Source: an uncultured Phocaeicola sp. (GTDB lineage: Bacteria; Bacteroidota; Bacteroidia; Bacteroidales; Bacteroidaceae). From it: DNA of 49,342 nt. Where the stretch lies: NCBI GenBank assembly GCA_944320845.1, contig CALUJA010000020.1, positions 1 to 49,342 of the forward strand, given 5' to 3'. Positions 34,327-40,854 of the stretch are shown piece by piece. Numbering within the stretch: position 1 is the stretch's first letter; every line of letters begins with the position of its first letter. Made by a program: the position numbers and the translations under genes. The notes under the pieces were generated by a model that did not search any database, had not been told where the DNA came from, and saw only the letters and a program-made list of their open reading frames with translations.

Positions 34327-34541
34327 TGTAAACTCTTATTAAGTGATTCATTTTTTATTTGCATTTCCAACTGCCCCTCATTAACGGCATAAACATCGAT
34401 GTTGATGCTTACAGGTGCATCCGTAGGAAACTCGTCCATCAGCTTCTTTTCACCGTCAATCACAGAGTATATTCTCATTCTCTCATTAGCCGGATTCTCA
34501 CCTTTGGCGAAGTCCAGCAATAACTTAACTTTGCTTTTCAT
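34323..34541 (-). CDS. Small hypothetical protein in tail run
   Basis: A 72-residue protein of unknown family. The start at 34541 is preferred over 34622 because a strong ribosome binding site (GGAGGGAAT) lies just before it. The sequence looks beta-rich (MRIYSVIDGEKKLMDEF, SINIDVYAVNEGQLEMQI). It overlaps its neighbours by 4 and 17 bases. Confidence 0.6.
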   Translation of the reverse strand: MKSKVKLLLDFAKGENPANERMRIYSVIDGEKKLMDEFPTDAPVSINIDVYAVNEGQLEMQIKNESLNKSLQ

Positions 34542-34788
34542 ATTCCCTCCTTCCGTATATCCGCACATATTCCGCAAATACCGAATCTGTGTCTTTCCTT
34601 CCTTCTTCAATCTGGAAAGCATCCACCATTTGGGTACAGCATCTCAGCCATTCTTCAAACTCAGGCTCTCCGGGCTTACCTTCTTCGGCAGCAATCCACA
34701 ATTCGGGGGATATGCCGGGATATTCCGCTTTCTTCTTCACTTCGCCAAGTATGGCATCAATCTTCTGTTTTCGTTCTTCCTGATTCAT
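34525..34788 (-). CDS. Small hypothetical protein in tail run
   Basis: An 87-residue, Glu/Lys-rich protein of unknown family, predicted helical, with WLRCCTQMVDAFQ in the middle. It overlaps the upstream 117-residue gene by 32 bases and the downstream one by 17, so the coding run is unbroken. No signal or membrane segment is present. Confidence 0.55.
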   Translation of the reverse strand: MNQEERKQKIDAILGEVKKKAEYPGISPELWIAAEEGKPGEPEFEEWLRCCTQMVDAFQIEEGRKDTDSVFAEYVRIYGRREYEKQS

Positions 34789-35110
34789 TTCGTAATTTGT
34801 TTATGCGTTTTGTAATCGCGTCTACCACTTCATCGGGTGCGATCTCTAAAAGTTCCTCCAGCTTCTTATATTCCTCGTTGAGCATTTCACCCGGCGACAT
34901 GCTCTGCATCTTTGGGGTGACATACTGCAAGAGGTTTGAAATTACCCTTACACGCTCGCCCGGCTCTAAAAGTTCCAAATCATTCTCGAACTGATTGCGG
35001 TTCGTGTCAATGATTGAAGCGATCCACTCCTTGACCGTCCCCGATATTTTGTTTGGAGTGCCTTTCTTGCGCCCTCCTGTCTTTTCTGTTCCTTTTCTTC
35101 GTCCTGCCAT
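34757..35110 (-). CDS. Phage-type protein, possible small terminase
   Basis: A 117-residue protein with a basic N-terminal arm (GRRKGTEKTGGRKKGTPNK). A helical block follows (VKEWIASIIDTNRNQFENDLELLEPGERVRVISNLLQYVTPKMQ), then an acidic helical tail. The GGRKKGTPNK opening is common in short phage packaging or DNA-binding proteins of Bacteroides elements. It might be a small terminase subunit, but I cannot confirm that. It lies 77 bases after the 35188 gene. Confidence 0.5.
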   Translation of the reverse strand: MAGRRKGTEKTGGRKKGTPNKISGTVKEWIASIIDTNRNQFENDLELLEPGERVRVISNLLQYVTPKMQSMSPGEMLNEEYKKLEELLEIAPDEVVDAITKRINKLRNESGRTKTED

Positions 35111-35187
35111 TTCTATAATAGATTTGATTAGAAATTGCCGGGCAGATTCTCCGTCGTGGCAAACCTGCCCGGATTGAATGTCGCACT

Positions 35188-35652
35188 TTACTTTCTCAGG
35201 AACGCTTCACGCTCCATCGCTGCCTGTGGCTGCATGTCGGGATACCTCAGAATGGCTTTCGTATCCTTGTTAATCGCGGCGGCGAATGAGTTTATTTCTT
35301 CCTGTGGAGTTTCTGCTAACTGGTAAGAACCGGGTGCGCCTTTGACCTCCTGCAATCCCCCAACAAAATACTGTTTCTCTGAATTATCAAAGTCCGGGTC
35401 AAAGTGGGCATTATAACCCAAAATCGCATCTGCCATCTTTTCGGTTTCACTTCGTCCGTCCCATTGTTCCGGGTTGTTTATGGCATGGTTAGCCGTTTCC
35501 AAACCGAATTTCACGGCAAGATGAGCAACGCGCATCGCCCAGTACTTATCAACGTCCGCATCGTTATTCCATTTCACGATTGCTTCTTTCGCTTTTTGAT
35601 AACCCTGTTCTTGTGCCAAATTGGCTACTGAAAATAATAAGTCTTTTCTCAT
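35188..35652 (-). CDS. Hypothetical protein in element
   Basis: A 154-residue soluble protein of unknown family, helical at the N-terminus (DLLFSVANLAQEQGYQKAKEAIVKWNND) with a middle segment WAMRVAHLAVKFGLETANHAINNPEQWDGR. No catalytic motif is recognised. It lies between the DnaC-like gene (49-base gap) and the possible small terminase. Confidence 0.55.
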   Translation of the reverse strand: MRKDLLFSVANLAQEQGYQKAKEAIVKWNNDADVDKYWAMRVAHLAVKFGLETANHAINNPEQWDGRSETEKMADAILGYNAHFDPDFDNSEKQYFVGGLQEVKGAPGSYQLAETPQEEINSFAAAINKDTKAILRYPDMQPQAAMEREAFLRK

Positions 35653-35701
35653 GTTTTTAAAATTTTTGTTGTTAATAAAATAGTTGTTTTTGCTCGTTCT
35701 C

Positions 35702-36286
35702 CTATTTTCTCAAAGATTCACCTTGGAATAACACAGGTTTGGTAATTGCTTTCAATCGGTCTATTGTTCGCTCCCCGTATTTCTCACGGAGTTCTGATAA
35801 AGACAAATTTGTTGTTACGATTAGCAATTTTCCTTGCTTCTCTGCCGCATCGCAGATTTCAGGGAATATAACACGGCGCTCCCCAAACTTCACAGAAACA
35901 TTTTCCGTGCCTAAATCGTCAATCAAAAGCAGTTTATGCCTTATGGCTTCATCTGCACTTTTATTCATTTCTTGAGCGTCATATATACTCAACACTAGCC
36001 TGTGATAATGATTTAGCAATAAGGGCAAGATTTTAGCGCATATAAGCGATTTACCGCGTCCACAAGTACCCAAACAGATTAACCCCCTTCCGTTATTGTC
36101 AGACAACCAATTTGCTATTTCTTCATATTCTGGCAGCCATTTAGCTTCGTCTTTACAAAAATATTGAATGCCTTTCCACAGAATATTTTTTGCATCAGGG
36201 ATTCTTACGCTCACCAATGACGGCTGCAACATAAATCCCATTTCCTGCATATATCTAATTTTTTCTTCAAAATTTATAGCCTCCAT
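35702..36286 (-). CDS. DnaC-like helicase loader ATPase
   Basis: A 194-residue AAA+ ATPase. The Walker A motif GTCGRGKS is at residues 73-80. The Walker B motif LLLIDDLG is at about 119-126, followed by a sensor-1 TTNLS and an arginine-finger region YGERTIDRLK. Size and motifs match DnaC/IstB-type loaders, which place replicative helicase at an origin. The start at 36286 is used, 2 bases after the upstream stop (TAAATATG). With the DUF6291 gene it gives the element its own replication initiation pair. Confidence 0.82.
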   Translation of the reverse strand: MEAINFEEKIRYMQEMGFMLQPSLVSVRIPDAKNILWKGIQYFCKDEAKWLPEYEEIANWLSDNNGRGLICLGTCGRGKSLICAKILPLLLNHYHRLVLSIYDAQEMNKSADEAIRHKLLLIDDLGTENVSVKFGERRVIFPEICDAAEKQGKLLIVTTNLSLSELREKYGERTIDRLKAITKPVLFQGESLRK

Positions 36287-36288
36287 AT

Positions 36289-36927
36289 TTACCAAAGTTT
36301 GTCGTTTTTATATTTTTCGGTTGAGTTATTTTTAAGAATTATCCCTATTTCTGTTGATTGGGCACTTTCTTTGCGCTGCCATGTCCTTACAGCAGCTTTC
36401 CAGTCTTTCATCTTGTTTTTACCAATCATCCAGCCTTTACTTTCGTAGAAGTCAACAAATGCCGAGGCATTGATGGTATAACCCTTTTCAAAAATGAACT
36501 TTTGAACATCTAAGAGAGTGGGAGGAACAAATCTTGTAGATTTGTCCACACTCATAGAAGATTTATCTTCTACATTTACATCCTTATTTTTAATGTTATA
36601 TTCCTTATCCTTATTTACATCCTTATCCTTATTAGGTTGTTTTTCGGTTGAATTTCGGTTGTTTTTTGGTTGTTTTTCGGTTGTTTTCTTTGCATTGATA
36701 TTACCAATCGGAGCACCACCTTTACGACCGTTTTTCCAACGCTGTATATTGGCATCCAATATCGGGCGGATAAGAGAGAATAAGGCTTTAGGGAATCCAG
36801 ATAAAGCTGGCTCTTTTAGGTCAAGACTGTAATCTGCAATAGCTTCATACATCAGCAATTTATCAGTGTCTGACAAATCATTCATGCTTTCTTTGAAGGA
36901 GCGATAAAAAATAAATGTATCTCGCAT
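36289..36927 (-). CDS. DUF6291 replication-associated protein
   Basis: A 212-residue protein. The N-terminal domain (FIFYRSFKESMNDLSDTDKLLMYEAI, ending in RWKNGRKGGAPIGN) matches DUF6291. A low-complexity Asn/Lys/Asp linker lies at about residues 80-125. The C-terminal block FVDFYESKGWMIGKNKMKDWKAAVRTW is like that of phage replication initiators paired with DnaC. It is therefore a probable origin or primosome protein. It starts 4 bases after the HTH gene. Confidence 0.75.
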   Translation of the reverse strand: MRDTFIFYRSFKESMNDLSDTDKLLMYEAIADYSLDLKEPALSGFPKALFSLIRPILDANIQRWKNGRKGGAPIGNINAKKTTEKQPKNNRNSTEKQPNKDKDVNKDKEYNIKNKDVNVEDKSSMSVDKSTRFVPPTLLDVQKFIFEKGYTINASAFVDFYESKGWMIGKNKMKDWKAAVRTWQRKESAQSTEIGIILKNNSTEKYKNDKLW

Positions 36928-36931
36928 AATT

Positions 36932-37213
36932 CTATCCCTCCATCAATTTAAGCACGTCACTTTCACGATAGCGGGTTTTGTTCCCTATCTTGATTTTCTT
37001 CAAATACCCGGACTTGTCCCAACGCCAAAGCGTAGAAACGTCCACGCCCAATTTGTCGGCGGTTTCTTGTGCGGAAAGATACGATTCCGCCTTTGGGGCT
37101 GTGTTTGGTTGCCTCATATCTTCTGCCCATTTCAAGAATACTTCTTTGAGTTCGAGGGCATTTATGACCAACTGCACGTTTGCTCCTGTTTTTAAGATTT
37201 CATTTATTGACAT
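36932..37213 (-). CDS. Excisionase-like HTH protein
   Basis: A 93-residue protein with a MerR/HTH_17-type winged helix in its second half: LSAQETADKLGVDVSTLWRWDKSGYLKKIKIGNKTRYRESDVLKL. Proteins of this shape act as recombination directionality factors or small regulators on Bacteroides elements. It is the first gene of the long leftward operon, driven by a promoter at 37273-37303 beside a 9-base iteron array. Confidence 0.78.
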   Translation of the reverse strand: MSINEILKTGANVQLVINALELKEVFLKWAEDMRQPNTAPKAESYLSAQETADKLGVDVSTLWRWDKSGYLKKIKIGNKTRYRESDVLKLMEG

Positions 37214-37272
37214 ATTCCTAAATTTTAGGAAAGTCCGATTGTGCGCACATCCTGACTTTCAGGTTTATGTGG

Positions 37273-37303
37273 CAAAATTAAAGGCGAGTAAAAGCGTGTG
37301 CAA
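37273..37303 (-). promoter_or_regulatory. Promoter of replication/tail operon
   Basis: The minus strand shows -7 box TAATTTTG (37273-37280) and TTG 20 bases upstream. Both elements and the spacing match the Bacteroides consensus. It should drive the run from the HTH gene to the tape measure. Confidence 0.6.
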
Positions 37304-37309
37304 TGATTG

Positions 37310-37357
37310 GGTAAAATTGGTGAATTTGGTGGTTAAAATGGTAAGTTTGGTAAAAGA
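37310..37357. repeat. 9-base iteron array (GGTAAAATT type)
   Basis: GGTAAAATT, GGTGAATTT, (GGT), GGTTAAAAT, GGTAAGTTT and GGTAAAAGA follow at 9-base steps from 37310, with a 3-base interruption. The array sits directly upstream of the operon promoter. It may be an origin, an excisionase site or an activator site. Confidence 0.6.
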
Positions 37358-37368
37358 GTGTACAAAAA

Positions 37369-37388
37369 AAGCAGACTTTCGCCTGCTT
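37369..37388 (-). terminator. Terminator of the 37410 gene
   Basis: AAGCAG and CTGCTT arms enclose an 8-base loop. On the minus strand the stem is followed by TTTTTTT. It lies 22 bases after the stop of the 255-residue gene. Confidence 0.65.
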
Positions 37389-37409
37389 CATTTTATTCCT
37401 GCGTCAAAG

Positions 37410-38177
37410 TCAGAGCTTTTTCCTAAATGATTCTACTGATAGCTTAATTAGGCCGTTTTGTTTCAATTCATTTGCAAATGCTCTTTGCATTCTATTATTG
37501 GGATTCTCTATCAATGGCTTTCCAAAATTATCTTTTCGACTTGACCAAGTCTTTATTAAAGAAGCAATATCATCATCAGATTTGCCTGTGAGTGCTTCTA
37601 TGAGGTCAATATGATTGTGAAATAGTTCCAAAAGACCTTTACTGTATTCCTTTTCGGCACAATCTATATTTGATAACTCTTGGTCTGTACTATTCCAGGA
37701 TTCGATTATGCTTGCAATATCATCTTTTCGATAAAGGTCGGGAATTGGTACACCTGAATTGTTACTCAATTTCTCAAACAATGTAGTTATTTCGTAATTT
37801 ACTCTTATAATCTCTCCCATTAACATATCATTATCAAGGTTTGGACTTTTATAAAGTTGGAAACAATCTAAACGGTAGAGCTTACCTTTCCACTCGTTAA
37901 ATAGCATTCTAACCAGTGGTACATAATCTTCAGTTCGAGAACACTTCTCGTGTAACTCTGTTTCAATATCTTCGATTGTTGGTAGTGGATTCTTCTTAAT
38001 ATGTTCTACTAAATCACTATCAGGAAAATCATCTATGCTTCTACCGTCACATAAACATCTTAAAAGCATTATTATATTCAACTTTTCATCTGTTCTTTCT
38101 TGTGGGTATTCTAATAAATGCGAGCATATTTGAATGTGCTGTATCAATTTTTCTGATTTTAAAAATTTCAAATTCAT
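37410..38177 (-). CDS. Hypothetical protein next to integrase
   Basis: A 255-residue soluble, helical and acidic protein of unknown family. It has two similar pieces, DDIASIIESW and DDIASLIKTWSS, which hint at an internal repeat. No signal, membrane segment or catalytic motif is seen. It is AT-rich. It starts 7 bases after the integrase stop and has its own terminator. Genes placed between integrase and the replication operon on such elements are often cargo, for example defence functions, but nothing in the sequence shows that here. Confidence 0.6.
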   Translation of the reverse strand: MNLKFLKSEKLIQHIQICSHLLEYPQERTDEKLNIIMLLRCLCDGRSIDDFPDSDLVEHIKKNPLPTIEDIETELHEKCSRTEDYVPLVRMLFNEWKGKLYRLDCFQLYKSPNLDNDMLMGEIIRVNYEITTLFEKLSNNSGVPIPDLYRKDDIASIIESWNSTDQELSNIDCAEKEYSKGLLELFHNHIDLIEALTGKSDDDIASLIKTWSSRKDNFGKPLIENPNNRMQRAFANELKQNGLIKLSVESFRKKL

Positions 38178-38184
38178 AATTCTA

Positions 38185-39672
38185 TCAATCTATTAATGAA
38201 ACAACCGATTTCAATAAATCATCATCAATCTTTCTATAACGGACAAATGCTTTAGAGCCTTCCACGTGCCCGGACATCTTGCCGATAAGGTTAGGGTCTT
38301 GGACTTTGGAATACAGTCCGCCTACAAACGTTCGGCGCGCCATGTGCGAAGATGCTACTTCATTTAACGGTCTGACTTCTTCCTCTCCGGTCGTTGGATT
38401 CCTCACAATTACATCACGAGTGATTCCACATTTGGCAAAGACTTCTTTGATAGCATAGTTATAGTTCTGTGGGGCGATGAATGGGAATAGCCGTCCACGC
38501 TTATCTCGTCCACGATATTTCTCTATCAATTCTTTAGCCTTATCCAGCAGTGGAACACGTGCTGTTATCGGTTTTTCATCGTGGGTCTTATTGGGAATGT
38601 ATTGCAGGAAACCACCGCTTATATTACCCTCTGTGAAACGCATCAGGTCGCCAACACGACACCCAACAAGGCATTGGAACACGAAAATATCCCTTTGAAC
38701 TTCCAAATCAGGATAAGCCGACAAATCATAATTGGCAATGGCATCACGTTCAGCAATGGTTATGTAAACCGGACTTCCGTAAACTTCACTTCCTATCTTG
38801 ATTCCGTCAAAAGGTCTATTTTTCGTATATTCTTTCTCTATCAACCAAAAAAAGAACGCTTTCAGACGCTTCATTTGTTTGATGATAGTATTATCTCCAC
38901 GCTCTACGAGTTTAGCCGTCTTATGCTTTACGGTGATTTCTACCGGATAATCCTGCATCAGTTTACCGTATAACTTCGGATATTCTTTCGCATACAAATA
39001 CTCTTTCTTCAAATACTCTCTAAAGTCCTCTATATCCTTTCTCGTAACGGTATCAACCTTGAAATTAAATCCCCTACGGTCTTTATCGGTATAACGGATA
39101 TAAGCCTCATATCTAGCAAAAGAACGCATTACCGAGCGAAAACTTTTGGTATGGTCGTAGGAAAACTCTTTCTTACTCAAATATTCTTCCATCAAATCAA
39201 ACACAGAACGTTCTTTGACCTGTTCCTCTTTCGCCTGATACTTTTCCGGATGATTGAAACGGTCTATCATTCCTTGCAGCCAATCACTATTTATTAAATC
39301 CTTGCTCTCATTGTCGTAAGCTTCGAGAATGAACTTCTTCATGGCATCGATTCTACCCTTGGCTGCATCATGAAACTTCTTATCTTCCGTTTCCAAACGA
39401 TTCCGAATAGCGATTTCTCCACGGTCGAAAATGATAAAGTGATTTTTGACGGCATCCTCCTTGGTCACAGTAATAGCCTTATCGGGAACTTTCACGCCAA
39501 GAAGCTGCGTTTTCTTTCGGTCGATATAATACTCAAAATGTGCTGGACTGACAAATATCCCGGTCTTTGCCCGTAGATTCAACTTGCTGCCTTGGTACAA
39601 CCTTAGCAGCACTTCACTCCGTCCTGTTTCTTTTTGGATTTTTGAGGAAAGTCTTAACTCTATTGTTGCCAT
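38185..39672 (-). CDS. Tyrosine recombinase / integrase
   Basis: A 495-residue site-specific recombinase, counting from MATIEL at 39672. That start follows AAGG at a good distance; an upstream in-frame ATG at 39750 lies before the promoter. It has an N-terminal arm-binding domain (about 1-100), a SAM-like core-binding domain (about 160-290) and a catalytic domain. The catalytic residues are R339 (GCRVGDL), H443 and R446 (HMARR), H469 (GHVEG) and nucleophile Y479 (VRYRK). It would integrate and excise the element at the tRNA-Leu site. Confidence 0.92.
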   Translation of the reverse strand: MATIELRLSSKIQKETGRSEVLLRLYQGSKLNLRAKTGIFVSPAHFEYYIDRKKTQLLGVKVPDKAITVTKEDAVKNHFIIFDRGEIAIRNRLETEDKKFHDAAKGRIDAMKKFILEAYDNESKDLINSDWLQGMIDRFNHPEKYQAKEEQVKERSVFDLMEEYLSKKEFSYDHTKSFRSVMRSFARYEAYIRYTDKDRRGFNFKVDTVTRKDIEDFREYLKKEYLYAKEYPKLYGKLMQDYPVEITVKHKTAKLVERGDNTIIKQMKRLKAFFFWLIEKEYTKNRPFDGIKIGSEVYGSPVYITIAERDAIANYDLSAYPDLEVQRDIFVFQCLVGCRVGDLMRFTEGNISGGFLQYIPNKTHDEKPITARVPLLDKAKELIEKYRGRDKRGRLFPFIAPQNYNYAIKEVFAKCGITRDVIVRNPTTGEEEVRPLNEVASSHMARRTFVGGLYSKVQDPNLIGKMSGHVEGSKAFVRYRKIDDDLLKSVVSLID

Positions 39673-39697
39673 ATTACCTTTGTATTTTAATGCTCTA

Positions 39698-39705
39698 CAA
39701 AGGTA
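39698..39705 (-). promoter_or_regulatory. Integrase -7 box
   Basis: The minus strand reads TACCTTTG (TAnnTTTG), 25 bases before the start at 39672. It is next to the right arm sites, so integrase binding could repress its own gene. Confidence 0.6.
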
Positions 39706-39710
39706 TAAAA

Positions 39711-39742
39711 TGCACGCCAAAAACACAAGAAATTGGCGTGAT
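39711..39742. promoter_or_regulatory. Right integrase arm-type sites (two copies)
   Basis: TGCACGCCAAAAA (39711-39723, the inverted word) and ATTGGCGTGAT (39732-39742) repeat the TTGGCGTGAT word seen at 27562-27583. The stretch 39743-39857 shows nothing further that I can name. Confidence 0.6.
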
Positions 39743-39857
39743 AAATGCAAGCTAACGCAATATAGGGAGATAGAATAAGAAAACGCACCTATGTAACACG
39801 CTGATTTTCATTTTTTATTTAGTTTTACCCTATTTTAGTCGTTTTTATAGTTAGTGT

Positions 39858-39874
39858 TCCTATCAGGCGCACAA
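39858..39874 (+). repeat. attR, 17-bp direct repeat
   Basis: TCCTATCAGGCGCACAA is identical to 27490-27506 and is a partial remnant of the tRNA-Leu 3' end. It marks the right end of the element. Confidence 0.9.
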
Positions 39875-39875
39875 G

Positions 39876-39924
39876 AAGAAGGACATGGCAGTCACCCCAA
39901 GGTTTGCCATGTCCTTCTTTCTTT
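39876..39924 (+). terminator. Displaced original tRNA-Leu terminator
   Basis: AAGAAGGACATGGCA (39876-39890) pairs perfectly over 15 bases with 39905-39919, followed by TCTTTTT. It begins just after attR. Before insertion it would have lain next to the tRNA gene. Confidence 0.8.
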
Positions 39925-39961
39925 TTATCAAAGCCGACACCGGCCTGCGCAGCCGGAGTCC

Positions 39962-40016
39962 TTCCGTTTCACCGTCACCCGAACACCGTTTCCCCTGATG
40001 AAAACCGGAAACGGAA
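39962..40016. repeat. Intergenic palindromic repeat, copy 4
   Basis: TTCCGTTTC (39962-39970) pairs with GAAACGGAA (40008-40016). Inside lie further TTTC/GATGAAAACCGG pieces like those at 16146 and 20488. The remaining gap up to 40173 holds no supported gene. Confidence 0.45.
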
Positions 40017-40173
40017 AGAGCTAAATTCTTTTTTGAAACGGGCCGAAGCCATACGCCCCTTTCCCTGTCCATCCTCCGGAGCTTGCCTGACTTCGCAAGG
40101 CAGGAGAAACCGTCAGCCAGAACCGGCCGGATGCAACCGGCAAGCCCAGCCAAGCCCCAAAGGCCAAGAGCCT

Positions 40174-40851
40174 TCACACCCCTTCTCCATACCAATATTT
40201 CCCCATGCGCAGGCAATCACAAAAAACAATCCGGCTGTCGCAGTCTCCCGCACGCTCCGTCACCTCTTTAACCCGGTTATGTCCGACCACCTGCATAAAG
40301 CCATGCAGCGGGTCGGACAGTTCGCTGGCATCGGCCCAAAAGATTCCGCCGCATGCGCCCCTTGGTCCTCCCCGCGCCTGACCGACCCGAAAAAGAGAAG
40401 CAAGCTGTCCGCCGGACGGATGATTCAGTTGTCCGGCTATCGGACGGGACACATCGCCCCGGAAATCCCCGGCAAACCATTCTTGAGAAATACCCGCATG
40501 CGTAAATACCGTCCGCCCTTCCTGCCACGCAAAGCAGAAAAAATCCCGATGCTGCATGAAAAGACTTGCGGCCGCATCTTTCATCTGGGCGTCGAACCGT
40601 GTCGCGACCGGCGCTTCACCGCAGAAATAATGCAGGTCGTGATTTCCCAACAGCAGCACCACATCGTCGGGACGGCTCGCCTTCAACGCGATAATTTCCC
40701 GGAGATTAGCCAGCAAATCTTTTCGGGACATGTAAGCGTAAGGGTCGAGATAGTCGCCGAGAAACACAATCCGGCAGCCGGAATGCTCCTCGGCTATCTT
40801 CCGCCAGCAGTTCAGTCCGTGAATATCCCCTATGGCCACTATCGGCTTCAT
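40174..40851 (-). CDS. Metallophosphoesterase (calcineurin-like)
   Basis: A 225-residue cytosolic metallophosphoesterase. All metal motifs are visible: GDIHG (residues 7-11), GDYLDP (32-37), GNHDLHY (about 69), THAGI (about 117) and VGHNRV (about 192). The target could be a phosphoprotein, nucleotide or diadenosine-like substrate; sequence does not decide. It starts 3 bases after the GH2 stop and is in the same operon. Confidence 0.85.
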   Translation of the reverse strand: MKPIVAIGDIHGLNCWRKIAEEHSGCRIVFLGDYLDPYAYMSRKDLLANLREIIALKASRPDDVVLLLGNHDLHYFCGEAPVATRFDAQMKDAAASLFMQHRDFFCFAWQEGRTVFTHAGISQEWFAGDFRGDVSRPIAGQLNHPSGGQLASLFRVGQARGGPRGACGGIFWADASELSDPLHGFMQVVGHNRVKEVTERAGDCDSRIVFCDCLRMGKYWYGEGV

Positions 40852-40854
40852 CGT

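Larger units (their letters stand above)
27490..39874. mobile_element. Integrated satellite-like element in tRNA-Leu
   Basis: A 12.4-kb element lies between perfect 17-bp repeats at the tRNA-Leu 3' end. It carries a tyrosine integrase, an excisionase-like HTH gene, a DnaC/DUF6291 replication pair, an XRE control switch and a tight run of phage-like small genes ending in a full tape measure protein. It is AT-richer than the flanks. I see no large terminase, portal, protease, capsid, tail tube, baseplate or lysis gene. It may be a phage satellite or a reduced prophage. The clean overlaps in the tail run favour an evolved compact layout. Confidence 0.8.

Noticed and set aside
37310-37357. CRISPR array
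   Set aside because: Units are 9 bases without spacers; no cas genes are in the window.
27490-39874. Intact inducible prophage
   Set aside because: No large terminase, portal, capsid, tail tube, tip or lysis gene was found, and the size is only 12.4 kb.
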